Shown in pieces: positions 7,992-17,191 of a DNA stretch of 64,000 nt. Numbering within the stretch: the first letter of the stretch is position 1; each line of letters begins with the position of its first letter. The DNA comes from Treponema sp. Marseille-Q3903. Its GTDB lineage: Bacteria > Spirochaetota > Spirochaetia > Treponematales > Treponemataceae. The notes beneath the pieces are model-generated. The model was not told the origin of the DNA. It did not search any database and worked only from the letters and a program-made list of their open reading frames with translations. The translations under genes and the position numbers were made by a program. The stretch covers positions 62,001 through 126,000 of the forward strand of contig NZ_JACSEU010000003.1 in NCBI RefSeq assembly GCF_014334335.1, given 5' to 3'.

Positions 7992-8833
7992 TCGCCTTCA
8001 ATTATTTTGCATTCTGTTACGGGCACCCTTTCTGCATCGAGTATAACCTCTCCAATTTCGGGAGCTTTTATTTCACCTGATAAAGGATTTTTTATGCTGT
8101 CAATTTTGCTGTGAACATCTGCATAAACGGAAGAATTTTCAAACGCTAAATCGCAGTTTTCCATAGTGCAGTTTATGATTCTGAGATTTTTGCAATAGCA
8201 AAACGGCTGAGTTCCGATGATTTTGCAATTTATCAATGTAAGGTTTTCCGAATACCACGCAAGGTATTCGCCGTTAATTAAGCTGTCTCGGACTGTTACG
8301 TTTTTAGAATGCCAGAAAGCGTCTTTCGTGTCAAAATTAGAATCGGCGATTTCTATATTATTGCAATATTGAAAAGAATATTTTCCCTTCATTTTAAGTT
8401 TATCGATTTTGGCATTTTCAACTTCAAAAAACGGATATTCCGAGTCGAGAATCTCTACTTTTGAAACGTTGATGTTCCGCACTTTCCAGATGAATTCGGG
8501 AGATTTCACCACTGAATTTTTTATGGTAACGTTATCGCATTCACGGAGCGCTTTGATTCCCATCATCTTACAGTTGTCAATCGTAATATTTTTGTCATAC
8601 CAAAATGCGGCTCGGCAAAATTCCGTCATCTCGCAATTTGAAATGTTTCCGTCGGTCAGATGCCAAAACGGATAACGCAAATTAAAAAAGCAATCTGAAA
8701 CATCAAGGTTTTGTGTCTGTTTTGCAAAAGATTCTCCGTCTACAGGACCATCAATGCGGCAATTTTTTATTACAGCATTTTTTACCCCGTACAAAGCTCT
8801 CTCCCCGTCAAAACTCATATCTTTATATATCAT
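7988..8833 (-). CDS. DUF3737 family protein, right-handed beta-helix
   Basis: 281 residues composed of about twelve imperfect repeats of roughly 20 residues, each of the form NVTIKNS / FWHSKN / NCKIIG. This is the pattern of a parallel beta-helix and of DUF3737. No signal peptide, so probably cytoplasmic. The start ATG at 8833 has a gaggg SD. The function of the family is unknown; beta-helix relatives bind or modify polysaccharides, but catalytic residues cannot be picked out here. Confidence 0.85.
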   Translation of the reverse strand: MIYKDMSFDGERALYGVKNAVIKNCRIDGPVDGESFAKQTQNLDVSDCFFNLRYPFWHLTDGNISNCEMTEFCRAAFWYDKNITIDNCKMMGIKALRECDNVTIKNSVVKSPEFIWKVRNINVSKVEILDSEYPFFEVENAKIDKLKMKGKYSFQYCNNIEIADSNFDTKDAFWHSKNVTVRDSLINGEYLAWYSENLTLINCKIIGTQPFCYCKNLRIINCTMENCDLAFENSSVYADVHSKIDSIKNPLSGEIKAPEIGEVILDAERVPVTECKIIEGD

Positions 8834-8917
8834 ACACCCTCAAATTTAATAAAATAAACAGAATGCGACAATTTTTTTATTTGCACAGATTTTTATTTGC
8901 TCGAGAGCGCTTTTCTC

Positions 8918-9574
8918 TTAGGAGATTTTTCTCTTGCCGTTTAATATTGGGATTGCAACTTTGTTGTTGAAAAAATCAATCAGTGGTCCCATAAAAAAAG
9001 CTGTTATGATTGTTCCTGCTCCGACAATCGTTGGAATTGCAGAAATTTTTCCGCCGCCCAAAATAAAGCAAATAATGCCAAGAAACACGCAGACAAAATC
9101 TGTTGCAATTCTGACGTATTTAAACTTGCCCCATTTCCATTTGTTAGACATCACAATCGCAACGGCATCGTAAGTAGAAACTCCGAGGTCAGCAGTCATG
9201 TAAAAAGCAGAGCCGAAACAGATGACCACGATTCCTACAATCAAACAGATAATGCGCACAAAAATGGAAGGTTCAGCAATTACTGTCTGCAAATAATTGT
9301 GAGTAAATTCTGTGATGTAGCCAAGTAAAAACAGATTGATAAAAGTTGCAATTCCGATGTTGTGCCTATCGACGATGAGGCTAAAAATCAGCAAGATTGC
9401 GTTTACAATCACATATAAAGTTCCAAACCGAATAGGAATCAACTTGTCGAGCCCTGCCATCAGAGATTGAAACGGGTCAACGCCAAGTGCCGCAATCTTG
9501 AATATACCTACGCTTATGGCACAGATAATAACCCCAAAAAGTGACATACATATCCGTTTAATTTTGATATTCAT
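8918..9574 (-). CDS. YczE/YitT-like integral membrane protein
   Basis: 218 residues with five or six hydrophobic segments. The pattern GVIICAISVGIFKIAALGVD-P-F near the N-terminus and ADLGVSTYDAVAIVM at about 133-147 are the duplicated motifs of YczE-like proteins. A gagg SD precedes ATG 9574. Function is unknown; some family members are encoded beside transport or surfactin genes. It is divergent from the TetR gene at 9766, with a 190-bp shared upstream region, so TetR control is possible. Confidence 0.8.
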   Translation of the reverse strand: MNIKIKRICMSLFGVIICAISVGIFKIAALGVDPFQSLMAGLDKLIPIRFGTLYVIVNAILLIFSLIVDRHNIGIATFINLFLLGYITEFTHNYLQTVIAEPSIFVRIICLIVGIVVICFGSAFYMTADLGVSTYDAVAIVMSNKWKWGKFKYVRIATDFVCVFLGIICFILGGGKISAIPTIVGAGTIITAFFMGPLIDFFNNKVAIPILNGKRKIS

Positions 9575-9699
9575 TTAAACCTCAATCAGTGCATTTATAC
9601 ATAATTTTAGAAATGTTTCAAGTAATTTGCGTATTATGTCGCCACGCAATGCGAATTTTCAAAGTAGATTCTTCACGCAAACGACAAAAAAAATACATA

Positions 9700-9740
9700 T
9701 TGACAGTGTCTAGTTAATGATGTATCTTTACAGTATAAAG
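9700..9740 (+). promoter_or_regulatory. Promoter and dyad upstream of the tetR-EFR1 operon
   Basis: TTGACA (9700-9705), a 17-nt spacer and TATCTT (9723-9728). A perfect dyad CTTTA-cagta-TAAAG (9726-9740) overlaps the -10 and start region, a place where a TetR protein would autorepress. The operator role is inference. Confidence 0.5.
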
Positions 9741-9765
9741 ATTAAAACTTTTGGAGCAAATATTT

Positions 9766-10368
9766 ATGGATACTTATCATCATGAAGATTTAAGAAGTGA
9801 ATTGTTAGAAGCTGGAATTTCTTTAGTTGCACGTGACGGGATTCTGTCTTGTTCGTTAAGAAAAGTTGCGGCAGAATGTAAAGTTTCCCATGGGGCGCCT
9901 TACAGCCATTTTAAAAATAAGGACGAACTTTTAAAAGCTATGCAGGAATATATCACAGAATTGTTTTCTGAAAGCCTTGAAAAAGCACTCAAAGAAATTT
10001 CCGGCTCTGAAAATCCGCTATTAAAACTTGGTGAAACGTATTTTAATTTTTTTGTTGATAATCCGAATTATTACAATTTTCTTTTTGGACATGCAAATAT
10101 CTCTCTTGATTTACGAAATGTGGCGCCATCTGGAACAAATTATAAGCCATACGAAATCTTCAAAAATCTTGTCTTGAGCATTTTAAAGACAAACAGATGC
10201 GCTGAAAACAAGCAAAACGATATTGTCATCTCTCTTTGGGCTTATATTCATGGGTTAACTTCTTTGGCAACAATGAAAAACGTAACTTATGACAAAAATT
10301 GGAAAGAGAAAATTTGCGATTTTATTTCATTGTACGAATGCAAAGAATTAAAAGGAATAGGACAATGA
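9766..10368 (+). CDS. TetR/AcrR family transcriptional regulator
   Basis: 200 residues. The N-terminal helix-turn-helix is canonical: LRSELLEAGISLVARDGI, then LRKVAAECKVSHGAPYSHFK with the family NK-D-ELL helix after it. The C-terminal helical domain (about 70-200) would bind an unknown ligand. The ATG at 9766 is chosen because GGAG lies 9 nt upstream; an in-frame TTG at 9750-9753 overlaps that SD. The stop overlaps the next ATG (ATGA), so it is first in an operon with the EFR1 ferredoxin and DUF2141 genes and probably regulates them. Confidence 0.92.
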   Translation: MDTYHHEDLRSELLEAGISLVARDGILSCSLRKVAAECKVSHGAPYSHFKNKDELLKAMQEYITELFSESLEKALKEISGSENPLLKLGETYFNFFVDNPNYYNFLFGHANISLDLRNVAPSGTNYKPYEIFKNLVLSILKTNRCAENKQNDIVISLWAYIHGLTSLATMKNVTYDKNWKEKICDFISLYECKELKGIGQ

Positions 10369-11123
10369 AAATAATTTATTTTAGCGGAAACGGAAATACA
10401 AAGCATTGTGCAAAAGAATTTTCAAAGTTGACGGGAAACGAAAGCGTTTTTTCCATTGAAGATGAAGGTGCGATCCAAGCGATAAAGAAATCTGATTTTT
10501 TTTGTTTTGCATATCCTGTGCATTTCAGCAATATTCCTTTTATTGTAAGGGATTTTATCAACAATAATTCTAAGGTCTTTAGAGGGAAAAAAGTTTTTTT
10601 GATTGCGACTATGGGGCTTTTTAGCGGAGATGGGACTGGGTGCTCTGCTCGGCTGTTAAAAAAATATGGTGCTGAAATTTTGGGTGGAGTCCATCTAAAA
10701 ATGCCGGATGTGATTGGAGACGTTGGACTGCTCAAAAAATCACCGCAGGAAAATAAAAATATAATAAAAAATACAGAGGAAAAAATTAGAAAAACTGCCG
10801 ATTTAATCAATTCAAAAAAATATCCTCAAGAAGGACTTCATTTTTATAATCACATTGCAGGGCTATTCGGGCAGCGCCTATGGTTTTTACGTGAGGCAGA
10901 AAAACACAGAAAAAATTTGCGAACTGACGTTGAAAAGTGCACGGGCTGTGCATTGTGCGAAAAACAGTGCCCAACAAAGTCAATTCGCATCGAAAATGGA
11001 AAAGCAGTTTTGATCGGGAATAATTGCACGATTTGCTACCGCTGTGTAAATTCATGCCCTCATAAAGCCTTGACGATTATTGGAAAACGAATGCTTGAGC
11101 AATGTCTGTTTAAGAATTATTAA
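10365..11123 (+). CDS. EFR1-type ferredoxin-flavodoxin fusion
   Basis: 252 residues. The N-terminal flavodoxin-like domain (about 1-150) begins IIYFSGNGNTKHCA, a phosphate-binding loop for FMN, and continues with FAYPVHFSNIPF. The C-terminal domain holds two [4Fe-4S] motifs: CTGCALCEKQCP and CTICYRCVNSCP. This EFR1 architecture occurs in anaerobes and passes electrons between ferredoxin-type clusters and flavin; partners are unknown. Start overlaps the tetR stop by ATGA, so translation is coupled. An upstream in-frame start inside tetR is not supported. Confidence 0.92.
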   Translation: MKIIYFSGNGNTKHCAKEFSKLTGNESVFSIEDEGAIQAIKKSDFFCFAYPVHFSNIPFIVRDFINNNSKVFRGKKVFLIATMGLFSGDGTGCSARLLKKYGAEILGGVHLKMPDVIGDVGLLKKSPQENKNIIKNTEEKIRKTADLINSKKYPQEGLHFYNHIAGLFGQRLWFLREAEKHRKNLRTDVEKCTGCALCEKQCPTKSIRIENGKAVLIGNNCTICYRCVNSCPHKALTIIGKRMLEQCLFKNY

Positions 11124-11138
11124 AATAAGGAAAAGTTT

Positions 11139-11579
11139 ATGAAAAAGAAGATAACGGTATTATTTTTTGAATTTTTTATTTTATCGATTGCGTTTGCGCA
11201 TAATATAAAATTAAAAATAAAGTCTGTCGTTTCTGAAAGCGGCGAATGTGATAATTGCGGAAAGGTAATCGTGAGCGTTCATGATTGTGAAGAGAGTTTC
11301 AAAACAAAAAGCCCTTTTATGAAACTGGAATTGGTTCCGACTTCAACAGAAATCGAAACTGCCCTTGAATTACCCGACGGCGAATATGCTTTTTGTGTAT
11401 TCCAAGATTTAAATGGTGACGGCATCATCAACAGCGGTTTTATGGGAATTCCAAAAGAACCGTTTGGCTTTAGCAATTACAGGTCAAAAAGCGTTCCCGG
11501 TAATTTTAATAAGCATAAGGTTATCATAGATAAAGACGAAACAATTGTTATTGAACTTTTTACGATGGCGGGTAGGTGA
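11139..11579 (+). CDS. DUF2141 family secreted protein
   Basis: 146 residues. A signal peptide ends near SIAFA-H. The rest matches DUF2141: an Ig-like beta-sandwich with DGEYAFCVFQDLNGDG, GFMGIPKEPFGFSN and a final ELF strand. A CDNC pair near residue 33 is unusual and could form a disulfide or bind metal. It lies 15 bp after the EFR1 gene with its own SD (aaggaaa), making a third operon member. Function of the family is unknown; the periplasm or outer surface is expected. Confidence 0.85.
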   Translation: MKKKITVLFFEFFILSIAFAHNIKLKIKSVVSESGECDNCGKVIVSVHDCEESFKTKSPFMKLELVPTSTEIETALELPDGEYAFCVFQDLNGDGIINSGFMGIPKEPFGFSNYRSKSVPGNFNKHKVIIDKDETIVIELFTMAGR

Positions 11580-11605
11580 GGTAAAATGAGCAGATGAGGA
11601 GAAAT

Positions 11606-11637
11606 AAAAATAGCCGTGCGAGAAACTTGCACGGCTA
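11606..11637 (-). terminator. Terminator of the giant amylase gene
   Basis: A 12-bp stem (tagccgtgcgag with cttgcacggcta, one G-U) at 11611-11637 with an aaa loop. On the minus strand it is followed by U5 (11606-11610). It lies 20 bp after the amylase stop. On the plus strand no T-run follows, so it is directional. Confidence 0.85.
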
Positions 11638-11657
11638 TATATAGACTGCATTTATAA

Positions 11658-14600
11658 TTACGGCGTTTCTTCTTGATATACCGCAGTATTTCCGCTGAGC
11701 AAAAGGTCTTTAGATTTATTCCACTTTGCATCCCAACTCGGAAGATCAGGACGACTTGGATTCATTCGCACTGTAATTAGCTTGGTAAAATTCCATACAG
11801 TAGAGAATGTCAAAGTGTTTGTCCCGGAATCAAAATTTGCTTTAACCCAGTGGTCACCGTCAGTTCCGTTGAAAATCCAAACATACTGCTTAGCACCGGC
11901 ATCTCCCCAGTAATTTGGCATTCCTGTAACAGTATAAGTTGCCGGAGTTCCGGCACCGTATGTACCGTCCTCGCCTTTATGCCAAATTGTAAAATTTGTT
12001 CCGCCGTAGACTGCATGGTTATTATCGTAGCCGACGCCGGAAGGAGCATATACTCCTTCGGTTCCGATCACGACCACAAGCTCTCCGCTTTTGCCGGAGA
12101 TTTTTGCCGCATACACGGAATTTTCGGCTTTGAGCACTTCAAGAGGGCTGTCGTATTCTATTCCACACGTTTTACGCAAGTCTATAAGATAATCGATGTG
12201 TTGCCGATAAGTTTTGCTTGTGCCGGGAACTGTCGTGTCTCCGATGTACTGCAAATCTCCCGCATGACCGCTTTCCGCTGCCGTAAAGTAATGCTGCCAT
12301 GCAACGCAAGGAAAGCCCGGATGCGTCAAAATAAAGGAGTAAGCCGTTCCGACATCAGCTGGGTCAAGGAACCAATGCTTTTGTGTGGAGCCGGTATCGT
12401 GATTGTCTACAAACGTTACGGCATCATTAGGCTGACTCTTCATTAAACTTGCCTGATCTGCAAGCAAACCGTAATTCCCGTTGGGAATATTTGCTGCATT
12501 AGGGCTGGAGCTGTTTCCTGAGCCGAAAACGTTGTTCATAATTCCCTTGAGCGCAAAATCGAATGCTCGAGAACGAGAGCCGCCTTCTTCCGTCTTTTCT
12601 ACCCAGTTCTTTATCGCATTACCCCAAGCACCGGGATCTGAAGCACTGAATCCGGCTGTAGGCCAGTATTCGCCTACGGAGAATTCGGCAAGCGTATCTC
12701 TGTTGTATTGTCCGACGTATTTTCCGTCAAACCCTTTTACAAAGTCGTAACGCCAACCGTAAAATCCTGCCTGTCGTAAAATGGCGTTCATCCATGTTGT
12801 GATGCCTTGCTGAACTGCGGGGTTTGTATGGTCAAGGTCGCGGGAAGCTCCATATGATTCTCCGGTGTCAGGTGCGCCTCGCATTTCATTGGGAACTTGA
12901 CCCATAAGGAGGGGCTCGCTTGTAAATCCTTCGTCATCCGAGCAGATTGCTTTATAGTTTACGCCTTTTACAACGCCCCAATCTGGATTTGTAAAATCAC
13001 CCCACGAAGTTGTACCGCCGCGGTGGTTTACAACGATGTCGGCAATCGCTTTGCAAGGACTTAACGATGTTATTGCAGCTTTAAGTTCCGCTTCCGTTCC
13101 GTAATAGTTGTTCAAGTCATTGATTTCCGTAGGAGCGTAGCCTTCAGATGAATCTGAAGAACTCTTACCCGGCGGCGGGAACCACGCGTAGGCAAACTTA
13201 TCTTTTATAGCGGAAGCGTTACTATTTATTACATTGTACCATTTGTTCCATTGAGAAGAGTTTCCTCGCGGTGCGCTCGCCCAGTTAAACGCTTGAATCA
13301 TGACGCCGCCTTTTGGAACTTGGGCAACTGTGCCTTTTACAAATGATTTTGTTGTAATATCTGAGTATCGTCCGTCTTTTTTTGAAACGGCTTTTATAGT
13401 TTTACTTTCCGACAGCGGAATTGGTGAATTATATTTTTGACTTGAGGAAGTCGGGTCTGTTCCGTCGGTCGTATAATAGATTTCCGCACCGGTTGTTGCA
13501 CACGTAATTGTTACGCTCGTTGTTGAGGCAAACGGTGTGTTTCCGCTGATGACTGGGGCCGCTATCTGTTCCGGTAGAGAAGATGTTAAAACTCGTTTTA
13601 GAATAACAACAGACCAAGGAGCTACGCTGTAACTTCCGGAAATAGAAGCTCCTTTGTCCAAATTCCAACAGTTGAAGTCTGTTTCTGCCCAGTTTGCCGT
13701 ATCGGCCAAGCGCACCCATGAATATCCGCTTTCAGTCGGGATTGCATAGTTCACGTTTGTCGTGTACATATTCATAAACACGAGGTAGTCGCTTCCTTCT
13801 AAAATCGAGCTTCCTTTTATGCGAAGCCAAACACATCGGTCGCCGTCGGATAGATTGTCCGTTCCGTTTTCTTTCTTAAACTCGTAAGTAACATTGTAAT
13901 CAGTTTGATTGAGTGCCGGTTCGCTTGCGCGCAGCTTCATCATATATTTGGCAAATTCAAAGTTGCCGTTTTTGTTTTTTGTATTGCCGAATGTGCCGAA
14001 GTTGTTGTGATACGTCTCGCCCGTGCCGCCGGTTGCAATCACGTGCGGAGAAGCTGTATTTATCATGTTGTAGTTGTTCCACGTTGCAACGCTGTCGATA
14101 TTATACGGATTGTTGTTGCCGTTCTGCGTGCGTCCGAACTCATCGCCGTAGACAATCATCGGAACGCCGCGGCTCATCATCTGAACGGCGATATAATTGC
14201 GTGCAGCCTGACGCTTGTCTTTTTGCTCTGTGCCGAATCCTAACGTGTTTGTGTCGCCGTTGCCGCCGTCGCTCGGACCGAACGGCCAGTTTACTTTATC
14301 ATTCTGATAGTTTCCCGCACCCTGATAACTGCACAAGTCGGCAAGAGTAAAACCGTCATGCGCAACAATAAAGTTTACGGATTTATGAGGACCGCCTTCA
14401 TTATTAAAATGGTCGTAATCTCCGTAGATAAAGTCGTTTGCTTTTCCGCGACTTCCCGTTCCGATGTAGCTTCTGATTTCATCGCGGTATCGTCCGTTCC
14501 AGCCTCCCCATCCTTGCGGGAAGTTTCCGACTTGGTAGGAATCACTGCCGCAATCCCAGCTTTCGGCAATCATCTCTACATAGTTCTCATTGCCGAGCTG

Positions 14601-17024
14601 GACTATCTTTTTAAGCGTGTCAGAATTTTGATTGTAAACCCAGTCTCCGGCGGAATTCTTTTCGCGTCCCAGCACGGTTGCAAGGTCAAAGCGGAATCCG
14701 TCGACACCCATGTCTTTAATCCAATATGAGAGCGAGTCCAAAATAAATTTTTGTACAACCGAATTATCGCACTGCATATTATTACCGCAGCCGGTAGACT
14801 CCCAATATGATTTTTTATCGGTAGTCAGGCTGTAATACGTGCTGTTATCGATGCCGTGCATAAAGGTCAACTCAACAGTATCAAATTTGCCCGTACCCCA
14901 TAGTCCGCCTTCGCCTGTATGGTTATATACAACGTCAAGGTAGACTTCCATTCCGGCTTCATGGAATTTGCTTACCATCTCCTTAAACTCTTTTGTAGGA
15001 CCGCCTGCACTCTTATCGCTTGAATAGCGGCGGTCAGGCGCAAAAAATCCGTAAGTCATGTAGCCCCAGAAATTTCCGCCGGGCGCATCATCCGGATTTG
15101 CATCGTTGTCTGTTTCGTGAACAGGCAAAAGCTCTATCGTGTTGATTCCAAGCCCTTTAAGATACGGAATCAGCAATGCTGCACCCGCATAAGTTCCTCG
15201 TTTGTCTTCAGGAATGTTGGAAACAGAGCCGAATCCGTCAAACCCGCTCAAAATTGTATTAAGATTTGCAGATGAAGGGTGTTTTGTGATACCGCGCACG
15301 TGCGCTTCATAAATCAATGCTTTTTCTTGAGGGATATTAGGTTTAGTGCCAAAAGAAGTATTGTCCTGTATGACATATCCTTTTGGAGCATATTTGCCGG
15401 TGTCAAAATTGCGGCGCGGCATGCTTTTATAATTATCACTGCCTGTGCCGTACATCTTGTTGTCTTGTCCGCTTCCAAGTGCGATCGGATTTGATTTGTC
15501 ATGCGTCATTTCGCGCGTATATGGGTCAAAGAGCACTTTGTTCGGGTTAAAACGGTTTCCGTCAGCGTCGACATCGCTTATAAATCCTTTGTCGCTTCCT
15601 CCGCGTGCCCAATTCTCATTGAACGTCCAGTTCGGTCCCCAACAGCGGAATGCGTAAATTGTTCCTTTCGGAGCAGATTTGATTTTTGCACGCCAAATAT
15701 CGTCAGTGCCTTTCTGCATCCAATAGTCATATTTCGCATTGCTTCCGTACGCATTTTCATAAATTTCAAGGAGAATTTTAGAAGCATTTGCAGAATAAAG
15801 TGCGAAAGTCGTCTCGTCGCCTGAAATATGCGCACCGAGTTCCCAACTCTCATTTTTCCAATTTTCTTCTCCGGCTGGACTGAATGCGCCGCTTGTAGGA
15901 TGCATTTTTCCCAAACCTGCAAGGACAAATTCGCATTCCAAAATATCAGATTGCACTAAACCTGGTTTGAGTGCAAACGCTTTTAATTTTGTGCCGATAG
16001 AAACGGTGATTCCTGCAGTTGTGTATTTTGTGCTTGTGTCAGTCGGTGCAGAGCCGTCAAGAGTGTAGTAGATGTCGGCATCGAGAGGTGTTTCGCCGTC
16101 AACAGTGCGGCAGTTTAAGTATACAGTTTTATGTTCTCCTGTGATAAGCCCAAAATAAGTAAGTTCGCTGCCATCCGCATTTTCAAGGCGCGGATTTGGC
16201 GTTTTCAGCGAAATGCTTCCCACGTCCACAGATTGCCCTTCGCTGACTGAGATTTGCTTGTCATACAGGATTGAGTTGTTTTGAATTATGTAAAAAGTCC
16301 ACGTGCCGGGGGCAACTCCTGAGATTGTAGCCGGCGAGCCTGATGTCATTCCTGTAAGTTTTCCCGAAGCTCCGTCGTTTACGTGTATGCTTACGTCGGA
16401 AAGTGTAGACATCGAGGTAAAACTCACAGTGCCGCCGTTTAATTTGTATGACGCTTGAGGTTGTATCGTCTTATTTTTGATATCTTCGGCGAGGGCTTTT
16501 GTGTTTATCAATCCCGGTTTTACGCCGGATGGTAGATGGCTCTTTACCTCGTCTACTGTCAAAGAAGAAACGTCAAACTTTTTCTGTATAAGTTCGTAAA
16601 AGACAGAGCCGACGGCAGATGAAGCATATCCTACAGTAACTGTTGTTGTCTCGCCGTCGTTTATATCGGCAACAGCGTATAGAGTTGTGCCGTCAAGGTT
16701 TTCAAGAACGCTTTTAATCGTCTTTTTTGCACGGACGAGAACGACGCGATTTTTGCCAACTGGAATTCGTTCCATGGCAACTCCGCTCGCGAGCCCTGTT
16801 GCGTCAGATAAACAAATGTCGGCCATTTCGAATCCGCTGACAGTTATTGAACAGTTTTCCAGTGCAGAGCCTTCTTCCGGCGTACCGCTGAATTTGACGG
16901 TCAAATTGCCGTAACCGGTTTTTGCTTTTTCAGGAGTTTCTTCCTGAAAGGAGTGATGACAGCCAAAAACGCCGATAGAGGCAACGGCTACCAGAACAGT
17001 TAAAAAACGATAAAATTTTTTCAT
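11658..17024 (-). CDS. Giant lipoprotein with two GH13 domains: debranching/isoamylase-type plus alpha-amylase
   Basis: 1788 residues. The lipobox VFGC gives Cys 22. Then come beta-rich modules (about 35-280), a chitobiase-C-like module (about 283-365), and a first GH13 enzyme (about 390-1145): VVYNHT at 698, nucleophile in GFRFD (D780), acid/base in AESWD (E821), stabiliser in VAHDG (D890). The HDGFTL motif is typical of isoamylase/GlgX. A second CHB_HEX_C-like linker (YYTTDGTDPT, about 1155-1228) leads to a second GH13 of alpha-amylase type (about 1238-1670): VVNHRG 1331, D1427 in GWRYD, E1452 in GEYWP, D1543 in FVDNHDT. A C-terminal starch-binding-like module (about 1680-1788) has VWIFNGTDGDHWV. 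It should cut alpha-1,6 and alpha-1,4 bonds of starch at the cell surface. Confidence 0.92.
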   Translation of the reverse strand: MKKFYRFLTVLVAVASIGVFGCHHSFQEETPEKAKTGYGNLTVKFSGTPEEGSALENCSITVSGFEMADICLSDATGLASGVAMERIPVGKNRVVLVRAKKTIKSVLENLDGTTLYAVADINDGETTTVTVGYASSAVGSVFYELIQKKFDVSSLTVDEVKSHLPSGVKPGLINTKALAEDIKNKTIQPQASYKLNGGTVSFTSMSTLSDVSIHVNDGASGKLTGMTSGSPATISGVAPGTWTFYIIQNNSILYDKQISVSEGQSVDVGSISLKTPNPRLENADGSELTYFGLITGEHKTVYLNCRTVDGETPLDADIYYTLDGSAPTDTSTKYTTAGITVSIGTKLKAFALKPGLVQSDILECEFVLAGLGKMHPTSGAFSPAGEENWKNESWELGAHISGDETTFALYSANASKILLEIYENAYGSNAKYDYWMQKGTDDIWRAKIKSAPKGTIYAFRCWGPNWTFNENWARGGSDKGFISDVDADGNRFNPNKVLFDPYTREMTHDKSNPIALGSGQDNKMYGTGSDNYKSMPRRNFDTGKYAPKGYVIQDNTSFGTKPNIPQEKALIYEAHVRGITKHPSSANLNTILSGFDGFGSVSNIPEDKRGTYAGAALLIPYLKGLGINTIELLPVHETDNDANPDDAPGGNFWGYMTYGFFAPDRRYSSDKSAGGPTKEFKEMVSKFHEAGMEVYLDVVYNHTGEGGLWGTGKFDTVELTFMHGIDNSTYYSLTTDKKSYWESTGCGNNMQCDNSVVQKFILDSLSYWIKDMGVDGFRFDLATVLGREKNSAGDWVYNQNSDTLKKIVQLGNENYVEMIAESWDCGSDSYQVGNFPQGWGGWNGRYRDEIRSYIGTGSRGKANDFIYGDYDHFNNEGGPHKSVNFIVAHDGFTLADLCSYQGAGNYQNDKVNWPFGPSDGGNGDTNTLGFGTEQKDKRQAARNYIAVQMMSRGVPMIVYGDEFGRTQNGNNNPYNIDSVATWNNYNMINTASPHVIATGGTGETYHNNFGTFGNTKNKNGNFEFAKYMMKLRASEPALNQTDYNVTYEFKKENGTDNLSDGDRCVWLRIKGSSILEGSDYLVFMNMYTTNVNYAIPTESGYSWVRLADTANWAETDFNCWNLDKGASISGSYSVAPWSVVILKRVLTSSLPEQIAAPVISGNTPFASTTSVTITCATTGAEIYYTTDGTDPTSSSQKYNSPIPLSESKTIKAVSKKDGRYSDITTKSFVKGTVAQVPKGGVMIQAFNWASAPRGNSSQWNKWYNVINSNASAIKDKFAYAWFPPPGKSSSDSSEGYAPTEINDLNNYYGTEAELKAAITSLSPCKAIADIVVNHRGGTTSWGDFTNPDWGVVKGVNYKAICSDDEGFTSEPLLMGQVPNEMRGAPDTGESYGASRDLDHTNPAVQQGITTWMNAILRQAGFYGWRYDFVKGFDGKYVGQYNRDTLAEFSVGEYWPTAGFSASDPGAWGNAIKNWVEKTEEGGSRSRAFDFALKGIMNNVFGSGNSSSPNAANIPNGNYGLLADQASLMKSQPNDAVTFVDNHDTGSTQKHWFLDPADVGTAYSFILTHPGFPCVAWQHYFTAAESGHAGDLQYIGDTTVPGTSKTYRQHIDYLIDLRKTCGIEYDSPLEVLKAENSVYAAKISGKSGELVVVIGTEGVYAPSGVGYDNNHAVYGGTNFTIWHKGEDGTYGAGTPATYTVTGMPNYWGDAGAKQYVWIFNGTDGDHWVKANFDSGTNTLTFSTVWNFTKLITVRMNPSRPDLPSWDAKWNKSKDLLLSGNTAVYQEETP

Positions 17025-17191
17025 CTTTTCTCCTCACGCAGATAATACCGCAAATTATAACATGCCATTTAAACTATGTAAAATTTTCTCCCTTGTAGGC
17101 AAGATAAAGAAAGCGCTGCTGCTTATAGAATTCTTTTTGAGTCGAATATTACAGAATATTTGTCACGTGGAGCTTAAGGTTTTCAATTCAC

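Noticed and set aside
10299-10364. Longer N-terminus for the EFR1 ferredoxin
   Set aside because: The extension reads inside tetR; the flavodoxin fold begins exactly at the ATG of the ATGA overlap.
13905-15824. Several 70-145-codon plus-strand frames opposite the giant amylase gene
   Set aside because: They are shadows of a well-supported GH13 coding frame; compositions are Cys/Arg-rich and no starts have SD.
17025-17191. Possible small gene between lrgB and the amylase
   Set aside because: The 167 bp show no start with SD, no tRNA fold and no clear terminator; likely just the amylase promoter region.
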